Notes under the pieces: generated by a model
Databases searched by the model: none
Seen by the model: the letters and a program-made list of their open reading frames with translations, nothing else
What the model was told of the DNA's origin: nothing
Assembly (NCBI RefSeq): GCF_001424585.1
Contig: NZ_LMPJ01000001.1
Coordinates: 340,442-404,441 of the forward strand
Direction of reading: 5' to 3'
From: Chryseobacterium sp. Leaf180
GTDB lineage: Bacteria > Bacteroidota > Bacteroidia > Flavobacteriales > Weeksellaceae
DNA: 64,000 bases
Made by a program: the position numbers and the translations under genes
Shown here: in pieces, positions 15,935 through 24,937 of the stretch
Layout of the letters: each line of letters starts with the position of its first letter
Position numbering within the stretch: position 1 is the first letter of the stretch

Positions 15935-17188
15935 GTGAAAGTTTCAAAATTAGCAGCCAATCTTATCGGTTCGGAAATTGTAAAAATAGGAAATGAAGTG
16001 AATGATCTGAAGGCGAAAGGTGCTCAGATTGCCAATTTAACTATTGGAGATTTAGATTCAAATCTGTATCCGATTCCTGAAAAACTGAAAGAGGAAATTG
16101 AGTTGGCATATCAAAATAATTTAACCAATTATCCGCCGGCAAATGGTCTGGCTACTCTGCGGAATGCCGTTTCTGAAGATTTAAAATCCCGCTGGAATTT
16201 GGATTATTCTGCGAATGACATTTTGGTGACTGCCGGTTCGCGACCCCTTATTTATGCTGTTTATAAAACAATTGTAGATGCCGGCGATAAAGTAATTTAC
16301 CCGATTCCTTCTTGGAATAACAACCATTATTGTTACCTGACTTCAGCAGATGCGGTTGAAATTAAAACTACTCCGGAAAATAATTTTCTTCCGACGGCAG
16401 AGCAGATCAAACCTCATTTGAAAGACGCTGTAATGCTATCACTTTGTTCACCTTTAAATCCGACGGGAACGATGTTTACAGAAACTCAGCTTCGGGAAAT
16501 CTGCGAAATTATTTTGGAAGAAAACAAAGGCCGAAGCGAAGATAAAAAGCCTTTGTATCTGATGTATGACCAGATTTATTCTAATCTTACGTTTGGAAAT
16601 GTGCATGTAGATCCGGTTTCGCTTTATCCTGAAATGAAAGAATTCACCGTTTATATCGACGGAATTTCAAAATGTCTTGCGGCAACGGGAGTTCGTGTCG
16701 GTTGGGGATTTGGTCCCACACATATCATGGATAAAATGAAAGCGCTTCTCACGCACGTCGGAGCCTGGGCACCAAAACCAGAGCAGGAAGCAACCGCTAA
16801 ATTTTATGCAGATCCTGAAAATGTAAATTCTTTTGTGAATGATTTTAAACATAAATTGGAAGAAAGCTTGAAAGTTCTTCATCAGGGAATTCAGGATTTG
16901 AAGAACAACGGTTTGTCGGTGGACAGCATAGAGCCGATGGGTGCGATGTATTTGACCATAAAACTCGATTACATTGGAAAAACAAAACCTGACGGCGAAA
17001 AAATTATAACTTCATCAGATCTCGTTTTTTACCTGATTAATGAAGCGGGCGTGGCGCTTGTACCATTTTCGGCTTTCGGCGAAGACAAATCTGAGCCTTG
17101 GTTCCGAGCATCAGTCGGCGGATTGCCGGTCGATGAGATTAAAAATATGATGCCTAAACTTGAACAGGCGTTGAGCAAACTAAAATAA
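15935..17188 (+). CDS. PLP-dependent aminotransferase, aspartate aminotransferase-like (class I/II)
   Basis: 417 residues, fold type I. The start is GTG at 15935 ([10 protein letters not shown]). The order of motifs is [15 protein letters not shown], the substrate loop [21 protein letters not shown] with the Asn that contacts [11 protein letters not shown] with the Asp, and [14 protein letters not shown] with the Schiff-base lysine at K246. A C-terminal Arg (PWFRASVGG) would bind the substrate carboxylate. Relatives in Bacteroidota are annotated as aspartate or methionine-class aminotransferases. It precedes kdsB by 8 bases, so the two are co-transcribed. Confidence 0.9.
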   Translation: MKVSKLAANLIGSEIVKIGNEVNDLKAKGAQIANLTIGDLDSNLYPIPEKLKEEIELAYQNNLTNYPPANGLATLRNAVSEDLKSRWNLDYSANDILVTAGSRPLIYAVYKTIVDAGDKVIYPIPSWNNNHYCYLTSADAVEIKTTPENNFLPTAEQIKPHLKDAVMLSLCSPLNPTGTMFTETQLREICEIILEENKGRSEDKKPLYLMYDQIYSNLTFGNVHVDPVSLYPEMKEFTVYIDGISKCLAATGVRVGWGFGPTHIMDKMKALLTHVGAWAPKPEQEATAKFYADPENVNSFVNDFKHKLEESLKVLHQGIQDLKNNGLSVDSIEPMGAMYLTIKLDYIGKTKPDGEKIITSSDLVFYLINEAGVALVPFSAFGEDKSEPWFRASVGGLPVDEIKNMMPKLEQALSKLK

Positions 17189-17196
17189 TAAGTATA

Positions 17197-17925
17197 GTGA
17201 AAATCATAGCCGTAATTCCTGCAAGATATGAAGCCAGCCGTTTTCCCGGAAAACTGATGCAGATGCTGGGCGACAAAACGGTGATTACCACAACGTATCA
17301 AAATGTCGTGGAAACACATCTTTTCGATGAAGTTTTTGTGGCGACCGATTCTGAAATTATCTTTAATGAAATTGCTGAAAACGGCGGTAAAGCAGTAATG
17401 ACCGGCCAGCACGAAACGGGAAGCGACAGAATTGCAGAAGCGGTAAAAAACATTGCCTGCGACATCGTGATCAATGTGCAGGGCGACGAACCGTTTTTAA
17501 AACTTGAACCGCTACAGCAGTTGATCTTGGCTTTTAAAGAAGATTCTAAAAAAGAAATTTCTCTCGCTTCACTGAAAATTAAGCTGAATGAAAAGGAGGA
17601 AATAAAAAACCCGAATAACGTAAAAGTGATTACGGATAATCAGGATTTTGCGTTGTATTTCAGCCGCTCGGTCATTCCTTATCATCGGGAAAATTCGGCA
17701 AATATTGATTATTATAAACACATAGGTGTGTATGCTTTCAGGAAAGATGCTTTGCTGAAATTTTCTCAGCTGGAAATGAAACCGCTTGAGATTTCAGAAA
17801 AAATTGAGTGCATCCGCTATCTTGAATACGGCATGAAAATTAAGATGATTGAAACCTATTTTGTAGGAGTAGGAATTGATACGCCGGAAGATTTGGATAA
17901 AGCAAGACAGTTGATTGGCGAATAA
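17197..17925 (+). CDS. kdsB: 3-deoxy-manno-octulosonate cytidylyltransferase (CMP-Kdo synthetase)
   Basis: 242 residues. It activates Kdo with CTP for lipid A/LPS core synthesis. The N-terminal nucleotide loop [19 protein letters not shown] is characteristic. It is followed by [24 protein letters not shown] and [13 protein letters not shown] with the metal-binding Asp, and then [12 protein letters not shown] and [10 protein letters not shown]. The start is GTG at 17197. The upstream aminotransferase gene stops eight bases before it. The other Kdo gene in this window, kdsA, is 23 kb away at 40588. A LolA-like secreted protein and a lipoprotein peroxidase follow in the same direction. Confidence 0.96.
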   Translation: MKIIAVIPARYEASRFPGKLMQMLGDKTVITTTYQNVVETHLFDEVFVATDSEIIFNEIAENGGKAVMTGQHETGSDRIAEAVKNIACDIVINVQGDEPFLKLEPLQQLILAFKEDSKKEISLASLKIKLNEKEEIKNPNNVKVITDNQDFALYFSRSVIPYHRENSANIDYYKHIGVYAFRKDALLKFSQLEMKPLEISEKIECIRYLEYGMKIKMIETYFVGVGIDTPEDLDKARQLIGE

Positions 17926-17954
17926 ATAATATTAGACCAGAAAAATAAGATTTA

Positions 17955-18617
17955 ATGAAGAGACTACTGATGATTTTTGCGATGTGTTTTTCGCATCTTC
18001 TTTTTTCGCAGACGGCTAAAGAAATTATTGATACAAATATCGAACTTTCGGGTGGTTTGACCAACTGGAAACTTCTGAATTCGGTGATGCTTCAGGGGAA
18101 AGTGATTTTGGGAGTGAATGATGAATATCCTGTAAAAATATTTCAACAGCGCCCCAATCTTACCAAAACCGTTCTTACCATTGCCAATAAAGAAACAGCT
18201 ATTGAAGGCTACGACGGCAAAAAAGGTTACGCGATGAATTATGCCACCAACAAACTTCAGGTTTACCCGGAATATATTTCTGAAAGTTTTGATAACGATT
18301 TTATTGATTGGGAAAACAAAGGTTTTGAAGCAAAATATTTAGGCAAAGAAAAAATCGGGAATCTGTACTGCCACAAGGTTGAGCTGACTAAGAACGTTAA
18401 CAAAAACTATTATTTTTTTGATACGAAAACGTATATGCTGATCAAAGAAATAAAAAAAGATGAAACTTTGCTGTACAGCGATTACAAAAAGGTAGGGAAT
18501 TTGCAAATGCCTTTCCGCATCGAGGCAGCGAGCCCGAAAAAGGACGGAGATTACGTTATTTTGATCAATAAAATTGAGGTAAATAAAGTGTTTCCCGACA
18601 ACACATTTAAATTTTAA
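17955..18617 (+). CDS. Secreted LolA-like outer-membrane lipoprotein-sorting protein
   Basis: 220 residues with a signal peptide (MKRLLMIFAMCFSHLLFSQ, cleavage after residue 19). The body resembles the LolA/LolB half-barrel seen in many Bacteroidota proteins annotated as lipoprotein-sorting or DUF4292-like. It alternates strands with short turns (VMLQGKVILGVNDEY, EGYDGKKGYAMNYATN, YYFFDTKTYMLIKEIKKDE) and ends with a LolA-like DNTFKF. No catalytic residues are seen. A role in lipid or lipoprotein handling is inferred from the fold pattern only. It is 29 bases after kdsB and 11 bases before the peroxidase gene. Confidence 0.7.
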   Translation: MKRLLMIFAMCFSHLLFSQTAKEIIDTNIELSGGLTNWKLLNSVMLQGKVILGVNDEYPVKIFQQRPNLTKTVLTIANKETAIEGYDGKKGYAMNYATNKLQVYPEYISESFDNDFIDWENKGFEAKYLGKEKIGNLYCHKVELTKNVNKNYYFFDTKTYMLIKEIKKDETLLYSDYKKVGNLQMPFRIEAASPKKDGDYVILINKIEVNKVFPDNTFKF

Positions 18618-18628
18618 AAATATTCATT

Positions 18629-19207
18629 ATGAAAAAAATGTTCATCGTTATGCTTTCTTTCGCAGCGTTTTTCAACAGCTGTGCACAGAAAAAAACAGGA
18701 TCGACAACCGAAAAAAGTAAAAAAGCCATGACGAAATCAATCTACGACTTCAAAGTTCCTGCGTTGGAAGAAGGTAAAGAAATTAATTTTGCAGATTACA
18801 AAGGAAAAAAAATCTTAATTGTAAACACAGCGTCAGAGTGTGGGTTTACGCCACAATATGCAGATCTTGAAAAACTTTCGAAAGAATATAAAGACAAACT
18901 TGTGGTAGTAGGATTTCCTGCTAATAATTTTGGCGGACAGGAGCCGGGATCGAACGCTGAAATCGGCGCTTTTTGTCAGAAAAATTATGGTGTAACTTTT
19001 CCTTTAGCGTCTAAAGTTTCTGTGAAAGGTGACGATACTGCACCGATTTTTAAGTATCTAACAGAAAAAAGTGAAAACGGTGTGAAAAACACGACGATTC
19101 TTTGGAATTTCACAAAGTTTTTAATTGACGAAAATGGAAAACTTATCGATTCTTATGTAAGTACAACAAAGCCGACATCAGATTCTATTACAAAACATTT
19201 GAAATAA
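18629..19207 (+). CDS. Lipoprotein glutathione peroxidase-like thiol peroxidase
   Basis: 192 residues with a lipoprotein-type leader (KKMFIVMLSFAAFF, then NSC with Cys at 18), so it should be anchored outside the cytoplasmic membrane. The thioredoxin-fold peroxidase domain follows. The peroxidatic Cys is C71 in NTASECGFTPQY. Q104 lies in GGQEPGS, and W159-N160 in WNFTKF complete the Cys-Gln-Trp-Asn tetrad. A second Cys at 116 (AFCQKNY) suggests reduction by a thioredoxin-like donor rather than glutathione, as in most bacterial members. The periplasmic location is inferred from the lipobox, which is slightly unusual (Phe-Asn-Ser before Cys). A 12-base terminator hairpin follows. Confidence 0.92.
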   Translation: MKKMFIVMLSFAAFFNSCAQKKTGSTTEKSKKAMTKSIYDFKVPALEEGKEINFADYKGKKILIVNTASECGFTPQYADLEKLSKEYKDKLVVVGFPANNFGGQEPGSNAEIGAFCQKNYGVTFPLASKVSVKGDDTAPIFKYLTEKSENGVKNTTILWNFTKFLIDENGKLIDSYVSTTKPTSDSITKHLK

Positions 19208-19220
19208 TTTTATGTCACAT

Positions 19221-19260
19221 AAAAACTCCGCTTAGAGTAATCTTAGCGGAGTTTTTATTT
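19221..19260. terminator. Strong bidirectional terminator
   Basis: AAAAACTCCGCT (19221-19232) and AGCGGAGTTTTT (19245-19256) form a 12-base stem around a 12-base loop, with flanking A and T runs. It lies between the convergent peroxidase gene and the NAD(P)-binding protein gene. Confidence 0.9.
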
Positions 19261-19274
19261 ATAAATGTTTGATT

Positions 19275-19931
19275 TCAATGATCTGTTTTTTCAGCAAAAG
19301 CGAAAATATTTCCGAGTTTTATGCTCGAATATCCGTTGCTTTTTATCTTTGCAGCGTTAATCATTGCTTTTGCTAAAATACAGGTGGGCAAAGGTTTCTG
19401 ACTCTCAAACAAACCTATTTTATTGGCAAATTTCAAAATGCGGCTTCCTAAAACTTCACCTGTTCTTTTAGAATTTCTACGCTCGAGCATTCCGGGTTTT
19501 AAGATGGTGATTTTTTCAAAATGGAGATTTTTTACGTTAGTTTCGAGTTCGCCTTTCATCCGCGAATAAAAGATCTTCGAATTAGGATCTGCGCCGTAAG
19601 AAGAAACCAAAATATAATCTTCAACGCCGTTTTCTTTCGCAGCCTTCGCAAAATCCAGCTGATAATCGTGATCGACCCTGTATTGCGCTTCTTTGCTTCC
19701 GGCATCTTTCAGCGTCGTTCCGAGACAGGAAAAAGCAACATCGCCCTTTACCAGATTTTTCCAGGTTTCAGTTTTTTCGAAATCGATCAAATGTACGTTC
19801 AGTTTATGATGTGAATTTTGTACAGGTTTTCGCACAAAGACATGAACTTCGGTAAATTCTGCGTCTTCTAAAAGCTGACTTACGAGATCTTTTCCTGTGG
19901 CGCCGGTCGCTCCGATAATTAAAGCTTTCAT
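19275..19931 (-). CDS. NAD(P)H-binding Rossmann protein (NmrA/TIP30-like, atypical SDR)
   Basis: 218 residues. The N-terminal dinucleotide-binding motif IGATGATGKDLVSQLL (G-x-x-G-x-x-G) is followed by VHVFVRKP, the DVAFSCLGTT strand and a YILVSSYGAD segment. The Ser/Tyr pair and SRMKGELE (Y-x3-K region: FYSRMKGE) match atypical SDRs close to eukaryotic TIP30. The substrate is unknown, and redox sensing is possible since such proteins bind NADPH. It is a single gene, convergent with the peroxidase and divergent from the MmcQ-like gene. Confidence 0.87.
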   Translation of the reverse strand: MKALIIGATGATGKDLVSQLLEDAEFTEVHVFVRKPVQNSHHKLNVHLIDFEKTETWKNLVKGDVAFSCLGTTLKDAGSKEAQYRVDHDYQLDFAKAAKENGVEDYILVSSYGADPNSKIFYSRMKGELETNVKNLHFEKITILKPGMLERRNSKRTGEVLGSRILKFANKIGLFESQKPLPTCILAKAMINAAKIKSNGYSSIKLGNIFAFAEKTDH

Positions 19932-20012
19932 TTTATTTAAATTGAAATTTATATTTTTGATAAGGTCATTTAAAACTTAGGTAAAAGTTTAGACTTATAA
20001 AATTGCTGCGAA

Positions 20013-20366
20013 ATGGATGCCAACGAAATTTTAGAATATTGTCTTGCAAAGAAAGGCGTAACCGAAACTTTTCCTTTTGACCAGGAAACGCTGGTGATGA
20101 AAGTCGGTTTAAAGATGTTTTTGCTGATGTCTCTGGATAAACAGCCACTGAGCATCGCCGTGAAAACCGATCCCGAATGGAGTCTGGAACTTCGCGAGAA
20201 ACATTCCCAGATCGAAGGTGCTTTTCACATGAATAAAACCCACTGGAATTCTGTTTTGCTCGAAGGTTTAAAAAAAGATTTAATTTTAAAAATGATTGAT
20301 CATTCTTATGAGTTGGTTTTCAGATCGCTGACGAAAAAGGTGAGGGAAGAGATTGAGGGTAAATAG
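20013..20366 (+). CDS. MmcQ/YjbR family protein
   Basis: 117 residues. The family pattern is clear: EILEYCLAKKGVTETFPFDQETLVMKVG at the N-terminus, then KMFLLMSL, ISIA/LSIAVKTDPE, AFHMNKTHWNSVLL and the C-terminal helix LIDHSYELVFRSL-like segment. The domain has a DNA-binding-like fold, but no activity is established. It is divergent from the NAD(P)-binding protein gene, about 80 bases away. Confidence 0.9.
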   Translation: MDANEILEYCLAKKGVTETFPFDQETLVMKVGLKMFLLMSLDKQPLSIAVKTDPEWSLELREKHSQIEGAFHMNKTHWNSVLLEGLKKDLILKMIDHSYELVFRSLTKKVREEIEGK

Positions 20367-20451
20367 TTTAATATAAAATATTTATCAAAATTTTTAAGGT
20401 TTATGTTTCGTCACTTTTTATAATTCTTTTTCTTTGTGAAAATTTAATCGT

Positions 20452-20838
20452 ATGTTCTCGAGAATAATTTGCCGGTTTTTACTATGTTTTCTTTTTGCAA
20501 TGGCAGTTTCATGTGAAAGAATTATAGAGCAGAACCGTTACAGAAATGAGTCTGAAAACTACACTTCGCCTTTTCAGGGCAAATGGTCTGGCACATACAC
20601 CAATAACAGCGAAGTGAGCACTTTTCAGCTGACCGTGTACAAGTCTGGAAGTGTGGAAGTGAGTCGCCCTGTAGGAAACAGTTTTGATACTTTGTATGGA
20701 AGAGTAGGCGAAAGCGGCGTTCTGAATTCTGTGCAGTCAGCAAGTTCAGGATTTATTCTAAACGGAAATCTGCAGACAAAAACCGGAGTCTGGAAACAGG
20801 GAAATGCCTCAGGAACATGGACGATTATAAAAAACTGA
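20452..20838 (+). CDS. Small lipoprotein of unknown function
   Basis: 128 residues. The leader is MFSRIICRFLLCFLFAMAVSC with Cys 21 as the lipid site. The mature part is a small beta-rich domain with FQGKWSGTYTNNSEVSTFQLTV and GTWTIIKN at the end, similar to lipocalin-like or META-type small domains that start with a GxWxG motif. No close family is recognised. It is preceded by a TTTT/TTG-poor upstream region and followed by a startless membrane-protein-like frame at 20843. Confidence 0.72.
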   Translation: MFSRIICRFLLCFLFAMAVSCERIIEQNRYRNESENYTSPFQGKWSGTYTNNSEVSTFQLTVYKSGSVEVSRPVGNSFDTLYGRVGESGVLNSVQSASSGFILNGNLQTKTGVWKQGNASGTWTIIKN

Positions 20839-20842
20839 AAAG

Positions 20843-21043
20843 ATTAAAATAATACTGATCATCATCATTGTTTTAATTCTCGTTTTGGGATTAAAAACAA
20901 TTCTTACCGAACATTACAACGATTTAAGAGGAAGGAAAGTCTTGTTGAAGAAAAATAAAAGATTTAAAATTTTGCTGTCTTTTATTAGCAGCGGAATTTT
21001 GTTTGCTAAAATCGATGATTTGTTACAGATTATTTTTGTATAA
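20843..21043 (+). CDS. Possible small membrane protein lacking a standard start codon
   Basis: An open frame of about 67 codons ends in TAA at 21041-21043. It has a hydrophobic helix (IILIIIIVLILVLGL), then a charged stretch (TEHYNDLRGRKVLLKKNKRFK) and a second hydrophobic part (ILLSFISSGILFA), looking like a real small membrane protein. No ATG or GTG is in frame. The first plausible starts are ATT at 20843, CTG at 20855 or TTG at 20885, and an in-frame stop lies at 20828. It could be a decayed gene whose ATG was lost, an uncommon start, or a chance frame. It follows the lipoprotein at 20452 by a few bases. Confidence 0.35.
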   Translation: MKIILIIIIVLILVLGLKTILTEHYNDLRGRKVLLKKNKRFKILLSFISSGILFAKIDDLLQIIFV

Positions 21044-21052
21044 AAATTTTAA

Positions 21053-21973
21053 TTAAAATTTAAAATTCTCAGTCAGCATTTTATCCTCGTCAAGTTTTTC
21101 AATGAGCTTTTCAAGGCCTTCAAATTTAATTTCTTCATGAAGAAAATCGCGGAATTTTACCGTAATATTTTCATCATAAATATCTTCCTTAAAATTTAAA
21201 ATATATACTTCTACAGAAAGTTTTTCGCCGTTCACCGTTGGATTTGTCCCAATGCTTAGCATTCCTTTGTGAAATTTATTTTTAACAAAAACTTCGACGA
21301 TGTACGCACCTTTTTTTGGAAGAAGTTTCAGAGATTCGGTCTCTATATTAGCCGTCGGATATCCGATCGTACGACCGATTTTTTTGCCGTGAACCACTTT
21401 TCCGCGTACTGAGTAAGCATAACCGAGCATTTCGTTAGCCAATTGAATGTTGCCTTCCAAAAGTGCTTTCCTGATTTTTGTAGAGCTGATATTATTTTCG
21501 TGAATGTTAATGGCTTCCATCTGTTCAACTTCAAAACCAAGTTCTGAAGAAAGCTTCTGAAGAAGTTCGAAATTTCCACTCTTGTTTTTACCGAAAACAT
21601 GGTCGTAACCGACAATCAGATATTTGACGTTTAATTTTTTAACGAGAATCTCACGGACAAATTCTTCTCCGGTAAGATTTCTGAAATCTTCATCAAACTC
21701 CTGTAGAAAAAGAAAATCGATGGCGTATTTGTCGATCAATTCCTGCTTTTCGTACAGTGTGTTGAGAAGCTTTAAATCTTCGTCAGGATTAAAAACAAAG
21801 CGTGGATGCGGCCAGAAGGTCAGAATGGCGGCAGAAAGATTTTTTTCGTCTGCAATTGTGATCAGTTCGTCGATGATGCTTTTGTGACCGAGATGCACAC
21901 CGTCGAACATCCCGAGGGAAAGTGCCAAGGGTTTTTCTGACTGATATTTCTGCAAATCTGAGAAGATCTTCAA
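21053..21973 (-). CDS. ribF: Bifunctional riboflavin kinase/FMN adenylyltransferase
   Basis: 306 residues. It phosphorylates riboflavin to FMN and adenylates FMN to FAD. The N-terminal adenylyltransferase domain has SLGMFDGVHLGHKSIID (nucleotidyl transferase HxGH) near residue 20-35 and TFWPHPRFVF. The C-terminal kinase domain has GKKIGRTIGYPTANIE near 200-215, GAYIVEVFV and GTNPTVNGE. The start is TTG at 21973 (MKIFSDLQKYQ). The minus strand has TATATTTG at 21991-21998, 18 bases before that start, which supports it. It is divergent from atpD. Confidence 0.95.
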   Translation of the reverse strand: MKIFSDLQKYQSEKPLALSLGMFDGVHLGHKSIIDELITIADEKNLSAAILTFWPHPRFVFNPDEDLKLLNTLYEKQELIDKYAIDFLFLQEFDEDFRNLTGEEFVREILVKKLNVKYLIVGYDHVFGKNKSGNFELLQKLSSELGFEVEQMEAINIHENNISSTKIRKALLEGNIQLANEMLGYAYSVRGKVVHGKKIGRTIGYPTANIETESLKLLPKKGAYIVEVFVKNKFHKGMLSIGTNPTVNGEKLSVEVYILNFKEDIYDENITVKFRDFLHEEIKFEGLEKLIEKLDEDKMLTENFKF

Positions 21974-21990
21974 CTGAAAAAATTTGAGTG

Positions 21991-21998
21991 CAAATATA
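21991..21998 (-). promoter_or_regulatory. Promoter -7 box of ribF
   Basis: The minus strand reads TATATTTG at 21998-21991, giving a leader of about 12 bases before the TTG start of ribF. A minus-strand TTG at 22013-22011 is the only candidate -33 element, but the spacer is just 12 bases. Confidence 0.5.
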
Positions 21999-22078
21999 AA
22001 AATAATGTCGCAATATTTTTCTCCTAAAATTTCAGTTGCTAAAAGATTAAAATAATTAAATCTTATCCAAAATTATGA

Positions 22079-23683
<1,605 letters not shown>

Positions 23684-23753
23684 TTAGAACTAAGATCTTA
23701 GATACGAGACATTAGATTTCTTAGTTATCTGAAATCTTCAAATCTAAATTAAA
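23684..23753 (+). repeat. AGAT/TTAGA-rich spacer between atpD and atpC
   Basis: A 70-base spacer made of overlapping TTAGA, AGATCT and ATCT words. It includes a perfect 12-base palindrome CTAAGATCTTAG at 23690-23701 and further near-copies (TTAGATTTCTTAG, ATCTGAAATCT). It looks like low-complexity intergenic sequence of the kind scattered in Chryseobacterium genomes. It has no coding capacity. It may form weak hairpins between the two genes. Confidence 0.55.
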
Positions 23754-24035
23754 ATGAATATAAAAATTTTAACACCAGAACATGTAGTTTTTGAAGGCGA
23801 AGTAAATTCGGTTTTGTTGCCTGGTAAAAATGGTGAATTTCACATCATGAAAAATCACGCGGGCATCGTTTCTTCTCTTGTTGGCGGAAAAGTGAAGTTG
23901 TACACCAACTCAGTTTCAGAGCCTTTCGCAAAGAATTTCAGCAAAGAAAACGAAAAAGATTCCGTTTTTTCTTACCCAATCAAAAGCGGTGTGGTAGAAT
24001 TTAATCATGAGAAAGGAATTATCCTTTGCGAATAA
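23754..24035 (+). CDS. atpC: F0F1 ATP synthase subunit epsilon, short form
   Basis: 93 residues covering only the N-terminal beta-sandwich: MNIKILTPEHVVFEGEVNSVLLPGKNGEFHIMKNHAGIVSS-type segments are visible (ILTPEHVVFEGEV, LLPGKNGEF, NHAGIVSSL). The C-terminal two-helix domain that inhibits ATP hydrolysis in E. coli is absent, which is common in Bacteroidota and some other groups. The gene follows atpD after a 70-base AGAT-rich spacer and is closed by a strong terminator at 24067-24094. Confidence 0.95.
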   Translation: MNIKILTPEHVVFEGEVNSVLLPGKNGEFHIMKNHAGIVSSLVGGKVKLYTNSVSEPFAKNFSKENEKDSVFSYPIKSGVVEFNHEKGIILCE

Positions 24036-24066
24036 TTAAAATATCAAGCTAAATATATTTTTCAGA

Positions 24067-24094
24067 AAAGTGTAACTTTGGTTACACTTTTTTT
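24067..24094 (+). terminator. Intrinsic terminator after atpDC
   Basis: AAAGTGTAAC (24067-24076) and GTTACACTTT (24081-24090) form a 10-base stem with a TTTG loop and a T-run to 24094. Confidence 0.92.
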
Positions 24095-24115
24095 ATGCCT
24101 GTAAAAAACTGATTC

Positions 24116-24937
24116 ATGCAGAAAATCTTAATCATTTTATTTACATTTTTCACCTTATTTTTCATCGCGCAGGATATTAAAACGAAACGCGGCATCGTAA
24201 GTATCGATGGCGTACACGTGGCAAAAGTTTCGCATCACGCGAAGCAGTACACATTTTTAGATCTCAAAGAAACGCCCATTTTCTCCGTTGAATTTATCGA
24301 TAAAAGCATCGTCGATTCTGTCCGCGATAGTTACATCAAAATAAACCGGGTCTACAACCGCGATAAAATTCTAGAACTGGATTACATTTCGCCTTCCGCA
24401 TTTTCGGGTGAAGAAAAATCTGCCGTGTACACCTGTATTAAAAGTTTGAAAATTATCGATGAGCGAGGCATCAACATCAAGAATCTGGATGATTTATTTC
24501 AAAAAGAACCCAAACGTAAACTTGACAGCAAAACTAAAGAAGCCTATACGACGAGAAGTAAAATTGACCGTTTGAATATCACGGTCAACAGTGTAGGCGA
24601 AATTTTAAGCAACGGCGTTCCCGTCGGATATTTTACCAATCTGCCGGTAAGTTTTGGCTCCGAAGATACGGTTTCAGACAAGTCTTTTATGGATATCGAA
24701 ATTTACGATGTCAAAAGTAAATTCATCGGAAAATACATCACGACAACCAAACAGATCAAATCTGCCGGCGGAAAAACGTTTACACTCTACAGACAAATGT
24801 CGGGTCAGGCAGCGCTTTTAAAATTTCCGACTTATAAAGCAATTGCCGAACGTATGGCGATTATGGATCCAACTTTTATTAAAATTCAGGATAAAGTAAT
24901 CGTGGGTGAAGTGATGCGCGACGGCATCGAAAAATAG
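24116..24937 (+). CDS. Secreted protein of unknown function
   Basis: 273 residues with a signal peptide (MQKILIILFTFFTLFFIAQ, cleavage near residue 19). The mature part opens with a short repeated-strand segment (KRGIVSIDGVHVAKVS), then a middle region with a DSVRDSYIKINRVYNRD stretch, and a C-terminal domain with ILSNGVPVGYFTNLPVSFG and KFIGKYITTTK. The two halves may be diverged copies (SIDGVHVAKV and SNGVPVGYF each precede a strand-rich region), but I could not prove it. No family is recognised. It abuts the convergent radical SAM gene with no spacer between the stop codons (24935-24937 and 24938-24940). Confidence 0.7.
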   Translation: MQKILIILFTFFTLFFIAQDIKTKRGIVSIDGVHVAKVSHHAKQYTFLDLKETPIFSVEFIDKSIVDSVRDSYIKINRVYNRDKILELDYISPSAFSGEEKSAVYTCIKSLKIIDERGINIKNLDDLFQKEPKRKLDSKTKEAYTTRSKIDRLNITVNSVGEILSNGVPVGYFTNLPVSFGSEDTVSDKSFMDIEIYDVKSKFIGKYITTTKQIKSAGGKTFTLYRQMSGQAALLKFPTYKAIAERMAIMDPTFIKIQDKVIVGEVMRDGIEK

